Part shown: positions 1 through 9,518 of the stretch, in pieces
Position numbering within the stretch: the stretch's first letter is position 1
Layout: every line of letters begins with the position of its first letter
Source: an uncultured Muribaculaceae bacterium
Lineage (GTDB): Bacteria; Bacteroidota; Bacteroidia; Bacteroidales; Muribaculaceae
Direction: 5' to 3'
Length of the DNA: 24,499 bases
Assembly: GCA_910585275.1 (NCBI GenBank)
Contig: CAJUCW010000046.1
Coordinates: forward strand, 1-24,499
Made by a program: the position numbers and the translations under genes
Notes under the pieces: model-generated
The model's input: only the letters and a program-made list of their open reading frames with translations
Databases searched by the model: none
What the model was told of the DNA's origin: nothing

Positions 1-200
1 CAAACCAGAACAACCAAGGACAACCAAAGCAACTGTTAACAAACCAGAACAACCAAGGACAACCAGATGGTGTTTTTATTCCTCCTGTTATAAAACTGTA
101 TCAAAAATTTCTGGTTGCTCTGGTTGCTCTGGTTGCTCTGGTTGGATGTACACTCTGGTTGTCCTGGTTGTTCTGGTTGGATGATGGTTGCCCTGGTTGA
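1..200. repeat. Hairpin minisatellite element, copy 1
   Basis: This non-coding element may begin left of the window. Its left arm is AC-rich and holds two identical 26-bp copies (1-26 and 40-65) built on CAACCAAGGACAACCA. A unique core follows (about 67-110, containing CCTCCTGTTATAAAACTG). The GT-rich right arm has three tandem 9-bp TGGTTGCTC units at 112-138, then looser TGGTTG-type copies to about 200. The right arm is roughly the reverse complement of the left, so either strand could fold into a long imperfect hairpin. Positions 59-117 are identical to 12348-12406 in the second copy. It lies downstream of the last fimbrial gene. Short open frames through it are by-products of the 9-bp period. 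I do not know a named family for it. Confidence 0.85.
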
Positions 201-422
201 ACGAAGGCGGCGTTCCCCTCATTGGAGACCGCCGCCTATTAGAATTTAATGCCCTAATTAAAATTACATTAATACTACTGAAGCGGAAAGCCGTTGCCTC
301 ACGGCACCGACCCTTCCTTAATGTGTTACTTGAAATATTTTTTCGCAACTATAATTCCAAGTCCGTTTATCTTCCCTCATCCCTATCACTCCATAACCTC
401 TTCAAAACAAAAGAACAATCCA
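201..422 (-). terminator. Fimbrial-locus 3' region with candidate terminator hairpins
   Basis: This is the region downstream of the putative tip-adhesin gene. A GC-rich hairpin is visible at 206-236 (GGCGGCG pairing with CGCCGCC, 17-nt loop). A weaker one at 290-305 (GCCGT/ACGGC) is followed on the minus strand by TTTCCGCTTC. Neither has a long U tract, so termination is a guess. I see no credible gene in this stretch: open frames here are short and run into the repeat. Confidence 0.35.
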
Positions 423-3400
423 TCAATCTCCCACACAACGCACGAAACAAGCATCATTGCCATTGTCAACATTAGTGGCAGTAATCAAATTAACATCAAA
501 TGAAAAATAATTAATATCAAGGCCATAAGCACCTCTTTTATTATTATTGCCCGGCTCATATTCTATCTTGTCATCCCAATTCCACTCACGCGCAGAATCA
601 ATTTTCTTTGCCCAATAAATCGCTCCCGGACGACGATAGACAGCAACAAACAAAGGTGCCGCATTGCTAAATAAACCCTCATTGGGATTTCCTCGTCCAC
701 AACTGTAGCGTAATATCCCATTTCCAGGCTCTTTACCGTCCCCTTCTTTATTATTTTTTCTGTGTCCGTACCCGGAACGACCGATTGGGAAGAATACATT
801 TTTTGCATTATATTTGTTTCCACCACTAAGTTTACCATCCCAATAATATGCAAAAAGGCCTCGCATTCCTTTGTGACTGTCACCGGTGTTAGTATCTCCT
901 CGATAATAACCGTATGCATCCTTTAAATTTTGTTGAGTAGTCGTTGCACCATCTGCATATAATACACCATAGCCGAATTGCACGTTACGACTTAGATATA
1001 ATTGTTCAAAATCTCGCATTGTAGCGACCGACGATATTGAACCTGAGAAATCTTCTCCTTTTAGAATCTTATCCCAAGCCACATCTTGTTGTGTGAGATT
1101 TCCATTTTTGTCAACCAACTTTAATCTATAGATTTCACTATTACTAAATTCAGATTTTGTAAGATTGTGGTAAACTTCTTTCCCTCCAATTCTATAAACA
1201 TTACTATACGCATCTATTGGCTGTGTTGCATTTCCGAATTTAAACAAAGAACCTTCATCTCGTGGGTCACTGGCTTCTTTTTCTCCATGAATCATATTGC
1301 ATGTTCTCCATTTAATAGGAGTCGCTCCATATCCTTCATGATCAGAATCTCTACAGTCTTCTTGTGGAACAATCTCTTGAGGCACATAACCTTGTCTGAC
1401 AAATATTAGATGTGTGCATGTATAATTGTGATACTTTATTCTCACAACAGCATTCCTCACCCTCTTGTCATTCTTATCACTGTTCATACGGTTGAACCGT
1501 ATGGTGAAAGATACAGGGTCGTCGGTAGAACCGGAAACCGTCTGTTTTCCATCAAGGGTTATGAAATTGGCATCACCGATTATTTCTGCCCGCCATGGCC
1601 CTTTTGAAATCACCGGTTCAAACGTGTCGGAGTCGTCACCGTCAAGCCACATCATCTTGACATGAAACGGATCATTGTTCCCAGCCCGTCGATATACACC
1701 CTTAGGGTTGACCACACGACGCACTTGGACCACATTTACATCTGTGGATTCTTCTTTTTTTTCCCCTCCTTTTTCTCGAGTCACATATAGTCTCACACGC
1801 GCAATGCGTTGATAGCCGACAAAAGGATTATTTCCAGAATAACCTGTGGGTTTAACCAAAACTTTAGCACGAGTGAAAAGAGGTATATCGAACGACCAGG
1901 TATTCCCCTCCTTTTTATAAGAGAAATCTTCTCGATCTTTTACTGTCTGAGGTGTATCTTTAGGATAATCATTATAAGTTTTTTTCCCTCCATTTTCCAT
2001 ATAGATACGCTGAGATCGGTCTATTGTATACTCATATTTATCATCACGAACCCATTCCCCGGATGCATTCTTGGTTTTGCCTCCGTAATAGTATTTTTCA
2101 TTTATAGTAGTACCGGACTCCTTGGAATAATCTCCGCTATCTCCATACGCCCAAGACCTCCCTAATGCCATCTTATCGGTTACTACAACAGCATCAGTTG
2201 CACGAAGGGATAGAAATCCATTGTAGTCTTGTTGATTCTTAGAGTTTGTATAGGCACCCGTTTCATCTCCGAAAGGAGTAGTAGGAATAATCGGCAATGT
2301 GGGGTCGGAAAGTTTTTCAATTTCTGCATCTGTAGGATACCATGGATTCTTTATAATCTCCGCCCTCAATCCTGTTACAGTCCATCCTTCCGGAGCAACG
2401 TATGAGAAGGGAAGAATAGCGTCATGGTTATAGAGATATGACACGTACCAGGGATTAGGCACGTGGAATCCTTCCGGCTCTTCAAAGTCTATATGCCAGT
2501 CAGCGTCGTTACCGTTGCCTCGCGGGCATAACGTCAGCTTGTAATGATAGTTGCGTTCTGCCTCAAAATTATCGGTCACATTCTTGCCAAGCATGAAACG
2601 ATATTTGATTTTGCCATGCGTGTAATTGCCATAAGCATTCGAGGAATAATATCCCTCCACCTCTATATAAGTGCCATACTTGATTCCATCCTTATTTTCA
2701 CCACTGACAGCCACGCCGCCGTTCTCCAAGTCCGCATGGCTCAGTTTGGTCTTGTTTTCAGGATTGTCTTGCATATTCTCATAAAAATAGAGGGCGTCGG
2801 CGGTCTCGGCATGGAAATCTACAGGAGTCGCCGTCTCATAATCATGGTCGGATGTATTGTTTCTAATCTCCGACATACCCTTCGAGATGTGTGGCCAATT
2901 CTGGGCTATCACATCACTCTCTCCCGTTATTTCAGTAGTGGCGTCGTTGCCATTATTAGGCAAGTAAGAGATTTTCTGGGCATTCTCATGATAGAACCCA
3001 TTAACCTTCTCTCCATCCTCCGAAACGCGATGATTATAGCTCTGTTCTGATTCATTCATACCCGTCGGTTGTCCGAAACCGAGAGTGCAGTCATATGGGA
3101 TATCGTAAATCCTTGCCTCCTTGATATAAACCGTGACATTATCGCGGAGTTTGCTTCCGTCAAAGCTAATTGTAACCTTCGACGCGCACCGGCGCAGCCA
3201 CGCATGAAGCTTCATGCCGCCTCTGTTTACAGCCACGGAACCAAAAATTCTGTTGGCGGCGGGCACGTCATTTGCAACATTCGAGAGTTCGGAATCGGTG
3301 AAATACCCCATCATCTCTCCATTGTTGCGAAGCTCGGATTTATCCCAATCCACCTTCATTCTGCGCAAACCGTCAAGAGTCTTGCAATTCATAGGCTTGC

Positions 3401-3893
3401 CATCAGTATCAAGAGCGTGGATGGCATCATACGTTTTTTGTTTCAGATTGGCTACGGCTACAATGTAATACCTTCCGAAAGGTAATTTCAATGGAATATT
3501 TTTAACGGTGAGAGTCTTTTTCTCTGCCGTCGCGCCATTGCTGGCATCCTCGTCTTTGCGGTCCGTGTCGGAAGAAACCGGTTTGTATGTATCCAAATCA
3601 ACCTCTTTAACATATGTATTGTCGCCAATATTTACGATATTGCCGTCGTTGTCATACACGAGAATATACATGTTATCCAATATGTTCAGAGTCTTGCCGT
3701 TGCCGTTCTCTATATTGGCGCGTGTGTCAAGGTTGCCGGCGGAAAAAGGAGAAAACGTAATATCGAGCGACATCACAGCTTCGCCGTCGTCCGGCCCATT
3801 GTAGAAGCCAAGTCCGTCATCCACACATGACGGCAACAAGAGAGCCAGACATAACGTCATGGCTGCATATAATATGTTGGTATAGCGTTTCAT
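423..3893 (-). CDS. Large fimbrial tip/adhesin-like lipoprotein (1156 aa)
   Basis: This is the last gene of the fimbrial locus, 50 nt after the preceding subunit gene. The ATG start gives a lipoprotein signal with lipobox LLPSC (Cys23). An early TR-A motif at Arg58 resembles the Arg-gingipain-type maturation site of Bacteroidales fimbrillins. Residues about 40-480 look like fimbrillin-type beta-sandwich sequence (MSLDITFSPF start, then YYIVAVANL and RRCASKVTISF). The middle holds BACON/Ig-like stretches ending near residue 830 with IFVRQGYVPQEI. The last ~320 residues are rich in Gly, Asn and Tyr and end in ACFVRCVGD, which resembles the end of FISUMP/C-type-lectin-like modules. By position and length it is the likely tip adhesin; a DUF4906-type assignment is possible but unverified. 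The C-terminal third is clearly more AT-rich than the N-terminal third, suggesting module exchange. Confidence 0.75.
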   Translation of the reverse strand: MKRYTNILYAAMTLCLALLLPSCVDDGLGFYNGPDDGEAVMSLDITFSPFSAGNLDTRANIENGNGKTLNILDNMYILVYDNDGNIVNIGDNTYVKEVDLDTYKPVSSDTDRKDEDASNGATAEKKTLTVKNIPLKLPFGRYYIVAVANLKQKTYDAIHALDTDGKPMNCKTLDGLRRMKVDWDKSELRNNGEMMGYFTDSELSNVANDVPAANRIFGSVAVNRGGMKLHAWLRRCASKVTISFDGSKLRDNVTVYIKEARIYDIPYDCTLGFGQPTGMNESEQSYNHRVSEDGEKVNGFYHENAQKISYLPNNGNDATTEITGESDVIAQNWPHISKGMSEIRNNTSDHDYETATPVDFHAETADALYFYENMQDNPENKTKLSHADLENGGVAVSGENKDGIKYGTYIEVEGYYSSNAYGNYTHGKIKYRFMLGKNVTDNFEAERNYHYKLTLCPRGNGNDADWHIDFEEPEGFHVPNPWYVSYLYNHDAILPFSYVAPEGWTVTGLRAEIIKNPWYPTDAEIEKLSDPTLPIIPTTPFGDETGAYTNSKNQQDYNGFLSLRATDAVVVTDKMALGRSWAYGDSGDYSKESGTTINEKYYYGGKTKNASGEWVRDDKYEYTIDRSQRIYMENGGKKTYNDYPKDTPQTVKDREDFSYKKEGNTWSFDIPLFTRAKVLVKPTGYSGNNPFVGYQRIARVRLYVTREKGGEKKEESTDVNVVQVRRVVNPKGVYRRAGNNDPFHVKMMWLDGDDSDTFEPVISKGPWRAEIIGDANFITLDGKQTVSGSTDDPVSFTIRFNRMNSDKNDKRVRNAVVRIKYHNYTCTHLIFVRQGYVPQEIVPQEDCRDSDHEGYGATPIKWRTCNMIHGEKEASDPRDEGSLFKFGNATQPIDAYSNVYRIGGKEVYHNLTKSEFSNSEIYRLKLVDKNGNLTQQDVAWDKILKGEDFSGSISSVATMRDFEQLYLSRNVQFGYGVLYADGATTTQQNLKDAYGYYRGDTNTGDSHKGMRGLFAYYWDGKLSGGNKYNAKNVFFPIGRSGYGHRKNNKEGDGKEPGNGILRYSCGRGNPNEGLFSNAAPLFVAVYRRPGAIYWAKKIDSAREWNWDDKIEYEPGNNNKRGAYGLDINYFSFDVNLITATNVDNGNDACFVRCVGD

Positions 3894-3943
3894 ATATCGA
3901 TTCGCTTGTATATATTTTTATTTATGATTGAAATGAAATCCGG

Positions 3944-6055
3944 TTAATCCTCTTGAGAGTTTGCCTTTTCTATAATAAGCAGCCTTCCTCCGGTGTCGGT
4001 TCCTGAATTATCCGCCTCCCGGAATTCGTACGTGACAACTTCTGTTTTGTCGTCGATAAACGACTGATAATCTTCCGGCACAGAATCATAAGAATTGAGT
4101 CCCAACGCCTCCTTAATGCTTTCTTCCGTAGCCACATAAGGTTTTGACAAACTTTTGACATACCAAAATTTACCGGAGGCTTCGTCCCACGACTCCACAA
4201 GATATATTTTCCCGTTTTCCACATTCGGGTCAGTCTTGAAAAGCATCTGCTTATCATGGTCGAGCACCACCGAAGAGTGGTCACTGTTATGTTGGAGAAG
4301 ATGGTGTCCGTCTTTGTCTTTCCTATACTCCTTATATTCATTCAGAGGAGGCTCACTGTAGTCCCATACTATTCGCGTACTGCAGTTTTCATCGTTGTCT
4401 TGCTTATCTGAAAAGTTTGTCATAATCCTGCATCCGTCGGAGTCTTTCACCCATACTTCATAATTGGAACAGGTCTCACTGTCAGAAAGGCGCACCATAG
4501 CATAATAGTCGCCCCCATTAAGAACGAGCCGTTCTTTGGTGTCTTTGTCAAGAGGCCACTGGTTTTCATGTTTCTGCATATATTCCAAGAAGAAAGAAGG
4601 GAGGTTGCCGTCGGAGTCGGGAATGACCATGAGGTCACCGCGTTCGTCGCGCATAAGGCCGAAGTCAACCGTCAGCGGGCAGTCGGCGTAAGGCTGCACA
4701 TCCACCTCGCACGATAGGTTAGAACTCATTCCCTTTATGGTGAAGCGATATATGTTGTTGCGCTCTATGTCGTAGCGGCCCGGTGTGCTCCCGGAGGGAT
4801 GGCTGTTGTTGTCGTTCGACGCTTTGGTGCCGTTGGTAGCGAAGTAAATCGTATTCGTCTGCTTCTCCGGGTCCCATACAGGTCGCTTGTCATCGTCATT
4901 TTTCGGCTCTTCGCCGGGATTGCGAAAACTATCAGGGTCGGGATTCGCAAGTGTGACTTTTATGGAACAATATCCTTCGGAATTATCATTGTCGATATTG
5001 CGGTATTCCGGTATGTAGGCCACCCATTTCTCGGGAATGGTTTTCCCGTCTGCGGCAGTACGGGCCGAAACCTTTGTAAGAGATACTCTTACGGGAGAAT
5101 CGTCGTTTTCCCCATTGTTCGTGAGATGTACTTTTCCTCGGATAAAGTCGGAGTTCCAGTTGTAACCGTGGTCGTAGTCCGAATGATTTAATGCCTCTTC
5201 CGGAGCGCAGAAACCTTTTGCATTCACACGGTCAATCGATACGGCGGAGAAAGAAGCGAGTGGATTGTCGAGAATCACTTCCACTTTTGCCATAGCGCGA
5301 AGCAGGGGCAACGCCGTGGGTTCATTCTTTTTGTCTTTCTGGAGGTCGATGTAAATGTCGCCGTCGATTTTGCCGTCTTTTATGTCGGCAGCATCCACAT
5401 AGTTTTCAAGATTATATTCACGCACTCCGTAAAAAGGGATGAGATTGCTTTCGTCGAGCCATTCACCGCTCTCTTTCGGGGAAAGCCCGGAGAACTGCGT
5501 GTCGGCATGTCGGCAGAGCCCTTTGATTGTGGTTTTCCCTTTCACAAGCCTATATGCCACGCCGTCGGCATCGTTGTCATCGCCAATGCCGGTTTCTTCA
5601 CCCGAAGCCTCTTCCGGATACTTCGGCCAGTTGGCAAGCACCACAAGCTTAAACGAAAGAGGAAGGTCGAAAGGCACTTCACCGAGAAATTGCCAGTAAT
5701 ATACGGTCTGCACGCCGTTTACGGGTTCTTGTCCGCTTTGCGTGGGACGCATGAAGGGGCGGAACGTATCGATATACTTCCCGTCGGTGTCGAAAAAATA
5801 TATCCTGTAGTTTCCGTTGGAAATGTCGAGGTAGTTTTCCAACCCTTCCCCTATCTCATAGCCGCCCGATATGGCGGACCCATCCTCGGTTCTCGTGGAG
5901 GAGGCTCCTGCCAGCGATATCGTGATTCCCATGGTGGGGCGCGCCGCCGGTTGTCCGCCGTCAGGATCGCCGAGCGAATCTTTCGAGCAAGACGCGGCCA
6001 CACCGAGAAGCATCATCAGGGCGAAGAGTGACAATATATATGGTTTGAAAGTCAT
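3944..6055 (-). CDS. Accessory fimbrillin-like lipoprotein (703 aa)
   Basis: This is a probable minor subunit between the Mfa2-type anchor and the putative tip adhesin. I chose the ATG at 6055, which gives MTFKPYILSLFALMMLLG and Cys23 in AASC, a typical lipoprotein signal. An upstream in-frame extension would run into the preceding gene and has no signal peptide. An STRTED motif around Arg55 could be the protease maturation site. The segment LLRAMAKVEVILDN (about residues 250-265) matches the conserved strand pattern of Bacteroidales fimbrillins, and the N-terminal region (NGNYRIYFFDTDGKYID) is also fimbrillin-like. The gene starts 53 nt after the previous stop and ends 50 nt before the next start, so co-transcription is likely. 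FimC/Mfa3-like is the nearest role by position, but no exact family is claimed. Confidence 0.75.
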   Translation of the reverse strand: MTFKPYILSLFALMMLLGVAASCSKDSLGDPDGGQPAARPTMGITISLAGASSTRTEDGSAISGGYEIGEGLENYLDISNGNYRIYFFDTDGKYIDTFRPFMRPTQSGQEPVNGVQTVYYWQFLGEVPFDLPLSFKLVVLANWPKYPEEASGEETGIGDDNDADGVAYRLVKGKTTIKGLCRHADTQFSGLSPKESGEWLDESNLIPFYGVREYNLENYVDAADIKDGKIDGDIYIDLQKDKKNEPTALPLLRAMAKVEVILDNPLASFSAVSIDRVNAKGFCAPEEALNHSDYDHGYNWNSDFIRGKVHLTNNGENDDSPVRVSLTKVSARTAADGKTIPEKWVAYIPEYRNIDNDNSEGYCSIKVTLANPDPDSFRNPGEEPKNDDDKRPVWDPEKQTNTIYFATNGTKASNDNNSHPSGSTPGRYDIERNNIYRFTIKGMSSNLSCEVDVQPYADCPLTVDFGLMRDERGDLMVIPDSDGNLPSFFLEYMQKHENQWPLDKDTKERLVLNGGDYYAMVRLSDSETCSNYEVWVKDSDGCRIMTNFSDKQDNDENCSTRIVWDYSEPPLNEYKEYRKDKDGHHLLQHNSDHSSVVLDHDKQMLFKTDPNVENGKIYLVESWDEASGKFWYVKSLSKPYVATEESIKEALGLNSYDSVPEDYQSFIDDKTEVVTYEFREADNSGTDTGGRLLIIEKANSQED

Positions 6056-6108
6056 TTCTTTGTCGGTAGTTATTAGATGGTGGGTGGTGATGGAGAGAAT
6101 TGCCGGCA

Positions 6109-7170
6109 TCATTCGAGGTCGGAGGGATTGAGCACCACGCGCCAGGAGTTGATGATGACCGTCGTGGCGAGCCAATGCTGGTTGTCGTCGAGGAAGAACG
6201 TCATGTTGTATTCATCCTGCCTGTCGAGATATTCCTGGTCGCTCATCTCACGGTTATAGTTACCTTTCACAAGCAGCGCATAGTCTATCACCGGGATCCT
6301 CGCCACGAGTTCGCCGTCGGCGGCCTTGCGTATCACGAGCATCGGCTTGGCGTTTGCCGACCAGTCGCGCATTGTCAGACGGCTTGTGGTCAGCTCCGCC
6401 ACAGCCACCTTCACTTCTGTGATGGCGCGTGAGCCGTCGCTTTCCGGCACGTCAACGCCCGCCGAACCGGAATATTTGCTCCAGGCATGGTAGGTGATGC
6501 GTTCGTCGTCGCGCAAGGAATTATCGTGGTGAAGCCATCCGTTGCCGTCATCAATCTTGAAGGTGAAGTCGTCGGCGTTTATATCCTTTCCTGAGAGGTG
6601 CTGGAGCACGATGCGAAACACGTTGGTGTCTTTCACAAGCGGCATGGTGTAGGAATACTCCCCGCCGTCGTCGTTCACAGGAAGAAGCACATCGAGGGTG
6701 CCGTGGAAAAGAGGGTGGAGGTCGTTTTTCGATACAGCCCCGTCAGCCTCATCCTGCTCCCTGTTGAGTCGGCAATGCAGCTCTTCAGGTGCTCCACCGG
6801 CGCTTATCTCCGGCACAGTGAACGATTCGCCGTTGTCGAGGCCGCACCATGCCGTCAGCGAGTACTGCCCTGCCGGGAGCGGAAGCACGATGCTGTAGCC
6901 CTCTTCTGCCAAATGCGCACCGCTGTCGGTGGTCTGCCACACGAGTTTCCCCTCGGGCGAAAATGCATACAGATGCACCGACTTCACCTCATGCGGGAAC
7001 GCGTCGGCAAACTTCATGTTCATGTCATATCTGAACCGGAGGCGATAGACCACATCGCAGTTCTCTTCGTCATCAAAGAGAACATTGCCGCAGGAAGTCA
7101 GCGACAACACCGAGGCTGCGAGGATGGCGGCTGCCGCCATGAGCCGTGATATTCTGGAAAGTATATTCAT
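6109..7170 (-). CDS. FimB/Mfa2-family fimbrial anchor lipoprotein
   Basis: Mfa2/FimB proteins (DUF1812 type) anchor the Mfa1/FimA filament to the outer membrane and limit its length. The ATG at 7170 gives MNILSRISRLMAAAAILAAS and lipobox LTSC (Cys27); a TTG two codons upstream is less likely. The family-typical block follows the signal: a Cys shortly after the lipid site, then VVYRLRFRYDMNM and VKSVHLYAFSPEGKLV (about residues 38-77), then LPAGQYSLTAWCGL (about 97-110). The 353-aa length fits the family. It lies directly downstream of the fimbrillin gene, as in characterised Mfa loci, but 368 nt away with a strong hairpin in between. GC content is high (roughly two-thirds in a line counted by eye), in contrast to the AT-richer fimbrillin gene. 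Confidence 0.88.
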   Translation of the reverse strand: MNILSRISRLMAAAAILAASVLSLTSCGNVLFDDEENCDVVYRLRFRYDMNMKFADAFPHEVKSVHLYAFSPEGKLVWQTTDSGAHLAEEGYSIVLPLPAGQYSLTAWCGLDNGESFTVPEISAGGAPEELHCRLNREQDEADGAVSKNDLHPLFHGTLDVLLPVNDDGGEYSYTMPLVKDTNVFRIVLQHLSGKDINADDFTFKIDDGNGWLHHDNSLRDDERITYHAWSKYSGSAGVDVPESDGSRAITEVKVAVAELTTSRLTMRDWSANAKPMLVIRKAADGELVARIPVIDYALLVKGNYNREMSDQEYLDRQDEYNMTFFLDDNQHWLATTVIINSWRVVLNPSDLE

Positions 7171-7538
7171 TGTCAAACCGTTGATTTGTTCGGGAAGTTT
7201 CTATATGATGTCGTAGCCGAAGGGGCCACAAGTTGTTTTCAAGATAAGGAGGAACCGTCAAAACGGTCCCGGTTTGTATGCCGTCAAGGCGATGCCTCGC
7301 CCCTCGGCATTCACAGGAGACGCTTTTAGGCATCTGCCTGCATTCGGAGAGATTACGATTTACAGCCGGCGCGCATGAATTAAAGAATTCGCAACCGACA
7401 AGAATATCAGATATAAAGCACAACAAATCTGTGTAATAAGATAAGAAGGAAACCGGCGGGGACACACGGGAACGCGCCCCGCCGGCTCTTATATCATTCC
7501 GTTGCCGCTTTTCGGCAACATGATTCAAACACTCCAGA
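7171..7538 (-). other. Fimbrillin-anchor intergenic region
   Basis: This 368-nt gap has a terminator-like hairpin at its upstream end (7453-7485, listed separately). A weak promoter candidate for the downstream genes reads TATTCTTG on the minus strand (7399-7406), with TTTG 17 nt upstream (7424-7427); it deviates at one base from TAnnTTTG and has a short spacer. Positions 7195-7340 (minus) hold an open frame beginning MPKSVSCECRGARH that overlaps the anchor start. It has no recognised domain, and I treat it as leader or relic sequence rather than a gene. Confidence 0.4.
7453..7485 (-). terminator. Attenuator-like terminator after fimbrillin gene
   Basis: A perfect 9-bp stem (CCGGCGGGG pairing with CCCCGCCGG, 15-nt loop) is followed on the minus strand by TTTCCTTCTTA. 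It begins about 54 nt after the fimbrillin stop codon. The strength of the stem and its place between the major subunit and the anchor fit partial termination, which would make fimbrillin mRNA more abundant than mRNA for the minor subunits. The T-run is imperfect, so read-through is plausible. Confidence 0.7.
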
Positions 7539-9518
7539 TTACCAATCAAGGCTTGTATTATTATTCACGACACGCCAAGAAAGGATGTTAAGACGTGCGC
7601 CCAAGAAGTAAGCGTCCGGGGTCGGTTTCTGAGGTGTGATGTTCTCCCATACGTCATTACCGTTTTCATCCTTGTAATTGAGAACGGGGGTACCCAAACC
7701 GGTAACAGACTGAAGAACCACCTCATAAATATGGTTACGCACTACACCATACGCGAATGGCTTAGGGGTTTCACTATTATCAACACCTGTTTTACCAAGA
7801 TGCATAAGTTCCTGATAGTAGTATGTACGTCCGCCGTCCCATACCTTGGTTCCACCTACCGATTCAAGCTGAGCATTGACTTCATCAACGGAAACAGGTT
7901 GAAAATTTGTCCCGACTTTTTTGTAAAGCTGTTTCACTACGGGTAATTTCGTACCATCTTGGGTTGCCTTGTCATTCCACAAACCTTTTTTCTCAGGAAT
8001 CAGATTCACAAAGCTCAAATAACGAGGACTTTCTTCTTTGTCATCGGTAGCCTGTCCGGCATTCATTCCGGAAACGAGTTCCAGGTCACTTACTTTTACA
8101 GGGATATAAGTATAGTTTGTTGAACCGCTTTCAATTACATTCCCATTCTCATCGACTATAGGAAGATTGGTAACATCCTCCTTATTAAGAAAATAGAACT
8201 CGTTAACATTGGGTTCAAACATTGCAGTAAGCACACTTTCCTTCGTATATTTGTAACCTGCCCATTCTGCCAAATCCACAGGCACGGCATTATTCTGCTC
8301 ATCGACAGTGACAATAAGGGCAGAAAGATACACCAACGTGCGGTTTGAAGTTGTCGATGCGGGATCATACCATTTTTTTAAACCGCTATTGTCTGGATCC
8401 GCAGCATTCTCAAGACAGTAAGCTGTGTAATCTCCATAAGTGTTGGAATCCCCCTTACCAATCTTTCGTGTAGGATAAACATGGTTGTGTTTTGCAAGCG
8501 TCACCCCTGCAGGATTCTCTGCCCAATATGAACGGAAGAAACTGGGATTGTTCCATGTCCATCCAAGCTGAGCATCCCAATCTCCAACTTTCTTGAAAAG
8601 GTAGCTCTTATCAGCAGTCCACCAAAGATCCCAATTTAGGAATATAACATAAGCCTGCGCATCCGAAACTTCATTTCCGATGCGTATAGCATTGCCATGG
8701 GTATCTTTAAGAGCAATCGCAGTGTAGGTATTGTCTCCATATTTGACATTTTCTTTCTTCTCCATTTTCTCGCTCCACTTCTCTGTGACACGTACTTTGG
8801 CAGCCACACGCTCCACATACACATCCACAGGAGAAGCCTTTGCAAGTTCTTCTGTTGACTTAATATCAGTGTCTTTTATTTTTACTGCAATGCTGTTTCC
8901 TTCGGTAGCAGTAAGGCTTGCATCATAGAAAGTCGAACTTGTCATAAGGAAGCCCTTCGTGTCAGAAACACCTATTCCTTCATTATAGATGATTCCCCTC
9001 AAATCCGAAATTGAAAGGTTATTAGGTTTGTCCGTTGAATTGACAAGTTTGCTTTTTACATCATCAAAATTGGCAATCGCAACCATCTGCTTTATGTCAT
9101 TACGGGAACCCTCATTTGTGTTCGTATTGATTACGATCACCGCATTGAGAATGCTCTCCACATTCGGCATATCTACATTCGGTTCTCCGGGTTTGATTTG
9201 TTCGGAAGTGCAATCGTAATAGCTATCGCCATTGAATTTCACCGGTGCCGGAGAACCATCCTCTTTGAAGAAGTAAAAACGAAGTGTATTTACTTTATTC
9301 TCCTCAGTATAGCCCTCCTCGTAAATGTCATTGCCATCTTTATCTTGATCTCCACCGGCGCGTGTGCCCATATTGGCATTGCGGATAGTTACGCTCATGT
9401 AGCGGGTTTCCCCTTCACCGAGATTAGGCGTATCTCCTTTGTTTACGGGTTCCTCGGAGGAGCAGGCCGTAAGGGCAAAGGCTCCGAGAACACCCATGAA
9501 AAATTTGTTTAGTTTCAT
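7539..9518 (-). CDS. Mfa1-family major fimbrial subunit (fimbrillin)
   Basis: This is the probable shaft subunit of a type V (Mfa1-type) fimbria. It would be exported as a lipoprotein, cleaved by a surface protease and polymerised by strand exchange. The ATG start gives MKLNKFFMGVLGAFALTAC, with the lipid Cys at 19. The site GTR-AGG at Arg53 fits the known Arg-specific maturation cleavage. Family hallmarks are RYMSVTIRNANM (39-50), VNTLRFYFF, a central VYVERVAAKVRVTE block, and a C-terminus with GARLNILSWRVVNNN matching the fimbrillin C-terminal domain that provides the donor strand. At 659 aa it is somewhat longer than P. gingivalis Mfa1 (about 560). It is flanked by hairpin-bearing gaps of 267 nt upstream and 368 nt downstream, suggesting separate dosage control. 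It is more AT-rich than the anchor gene. Confidence 0.9.
   Translation of the reverse strand: MKLNKFFMGVLGAFALTACSSEEPVNKGDTPNLGEGETRYMSVTIRNANMGTRAGGDQDKDGNDIYEEGYTEENKVNTLRFYFFKEDGSPAPVKFNGDSYYDCTSEQIKPGEPNVDMPNVESILNAVIVINTNTNEGSRNDIKQMVAIANFDDVKSKLVNSTDKPNNLSISDLRGIIYNEGIGVSDTKGFLMTSSTFYDASLTATEGNSIAVKIKDTDIKSTEELAKASPVDVYVERVAAKVRVTEKWSEKMEKKENVKYGDNTYTAIALKDTHGNAIRIGNEVSDAQAYVIFLNWDLWWTADKSYLFKKVGDWDAQLGWTWNNPSFFRSYWAENPAGVTLAKHNHVYPTRKIGKGDSNTYGDYTAYCLENAADPDNSGLKKWYDPASTTSNRTLVYLSALIVTVDEQNNAVPVDLAEWAGYKYTKESVLTAMFEPNVNEFYFLNKEDVTNLPIVDENGNVIESGSTNYTYIPVKVSDLELVSGMNAGQATDDKEESPRYLSFVNLIPEKKGLWNDKATQDGTKLPVVKQLYKKVGTNFQPVSVDEVNAQLESVGGTKVWDGGRTYYYQELMHLGKTGVDNSETPKPFAYGVVRNHIYEVVLQSVTGLGTPVLNYKDENGNDVWENITPQKPTPDAYFLGARLNILSWRVVNNNTSLDW

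Noticed and set aside
112..138. Possible CRISPR or short tandem array
   Set aside because: Units are 9 bp, directly adjacent and without spacers; no cas genes are present. This is a minisatellite.
88..348. Minus-strand open frame with Gln-Pro-Glu and Thr-Arg repeats
   Set aside because: The repeats are translations of the 9-bp units. The start and end lie in non-coding sequence and no known fold or signal is visible.
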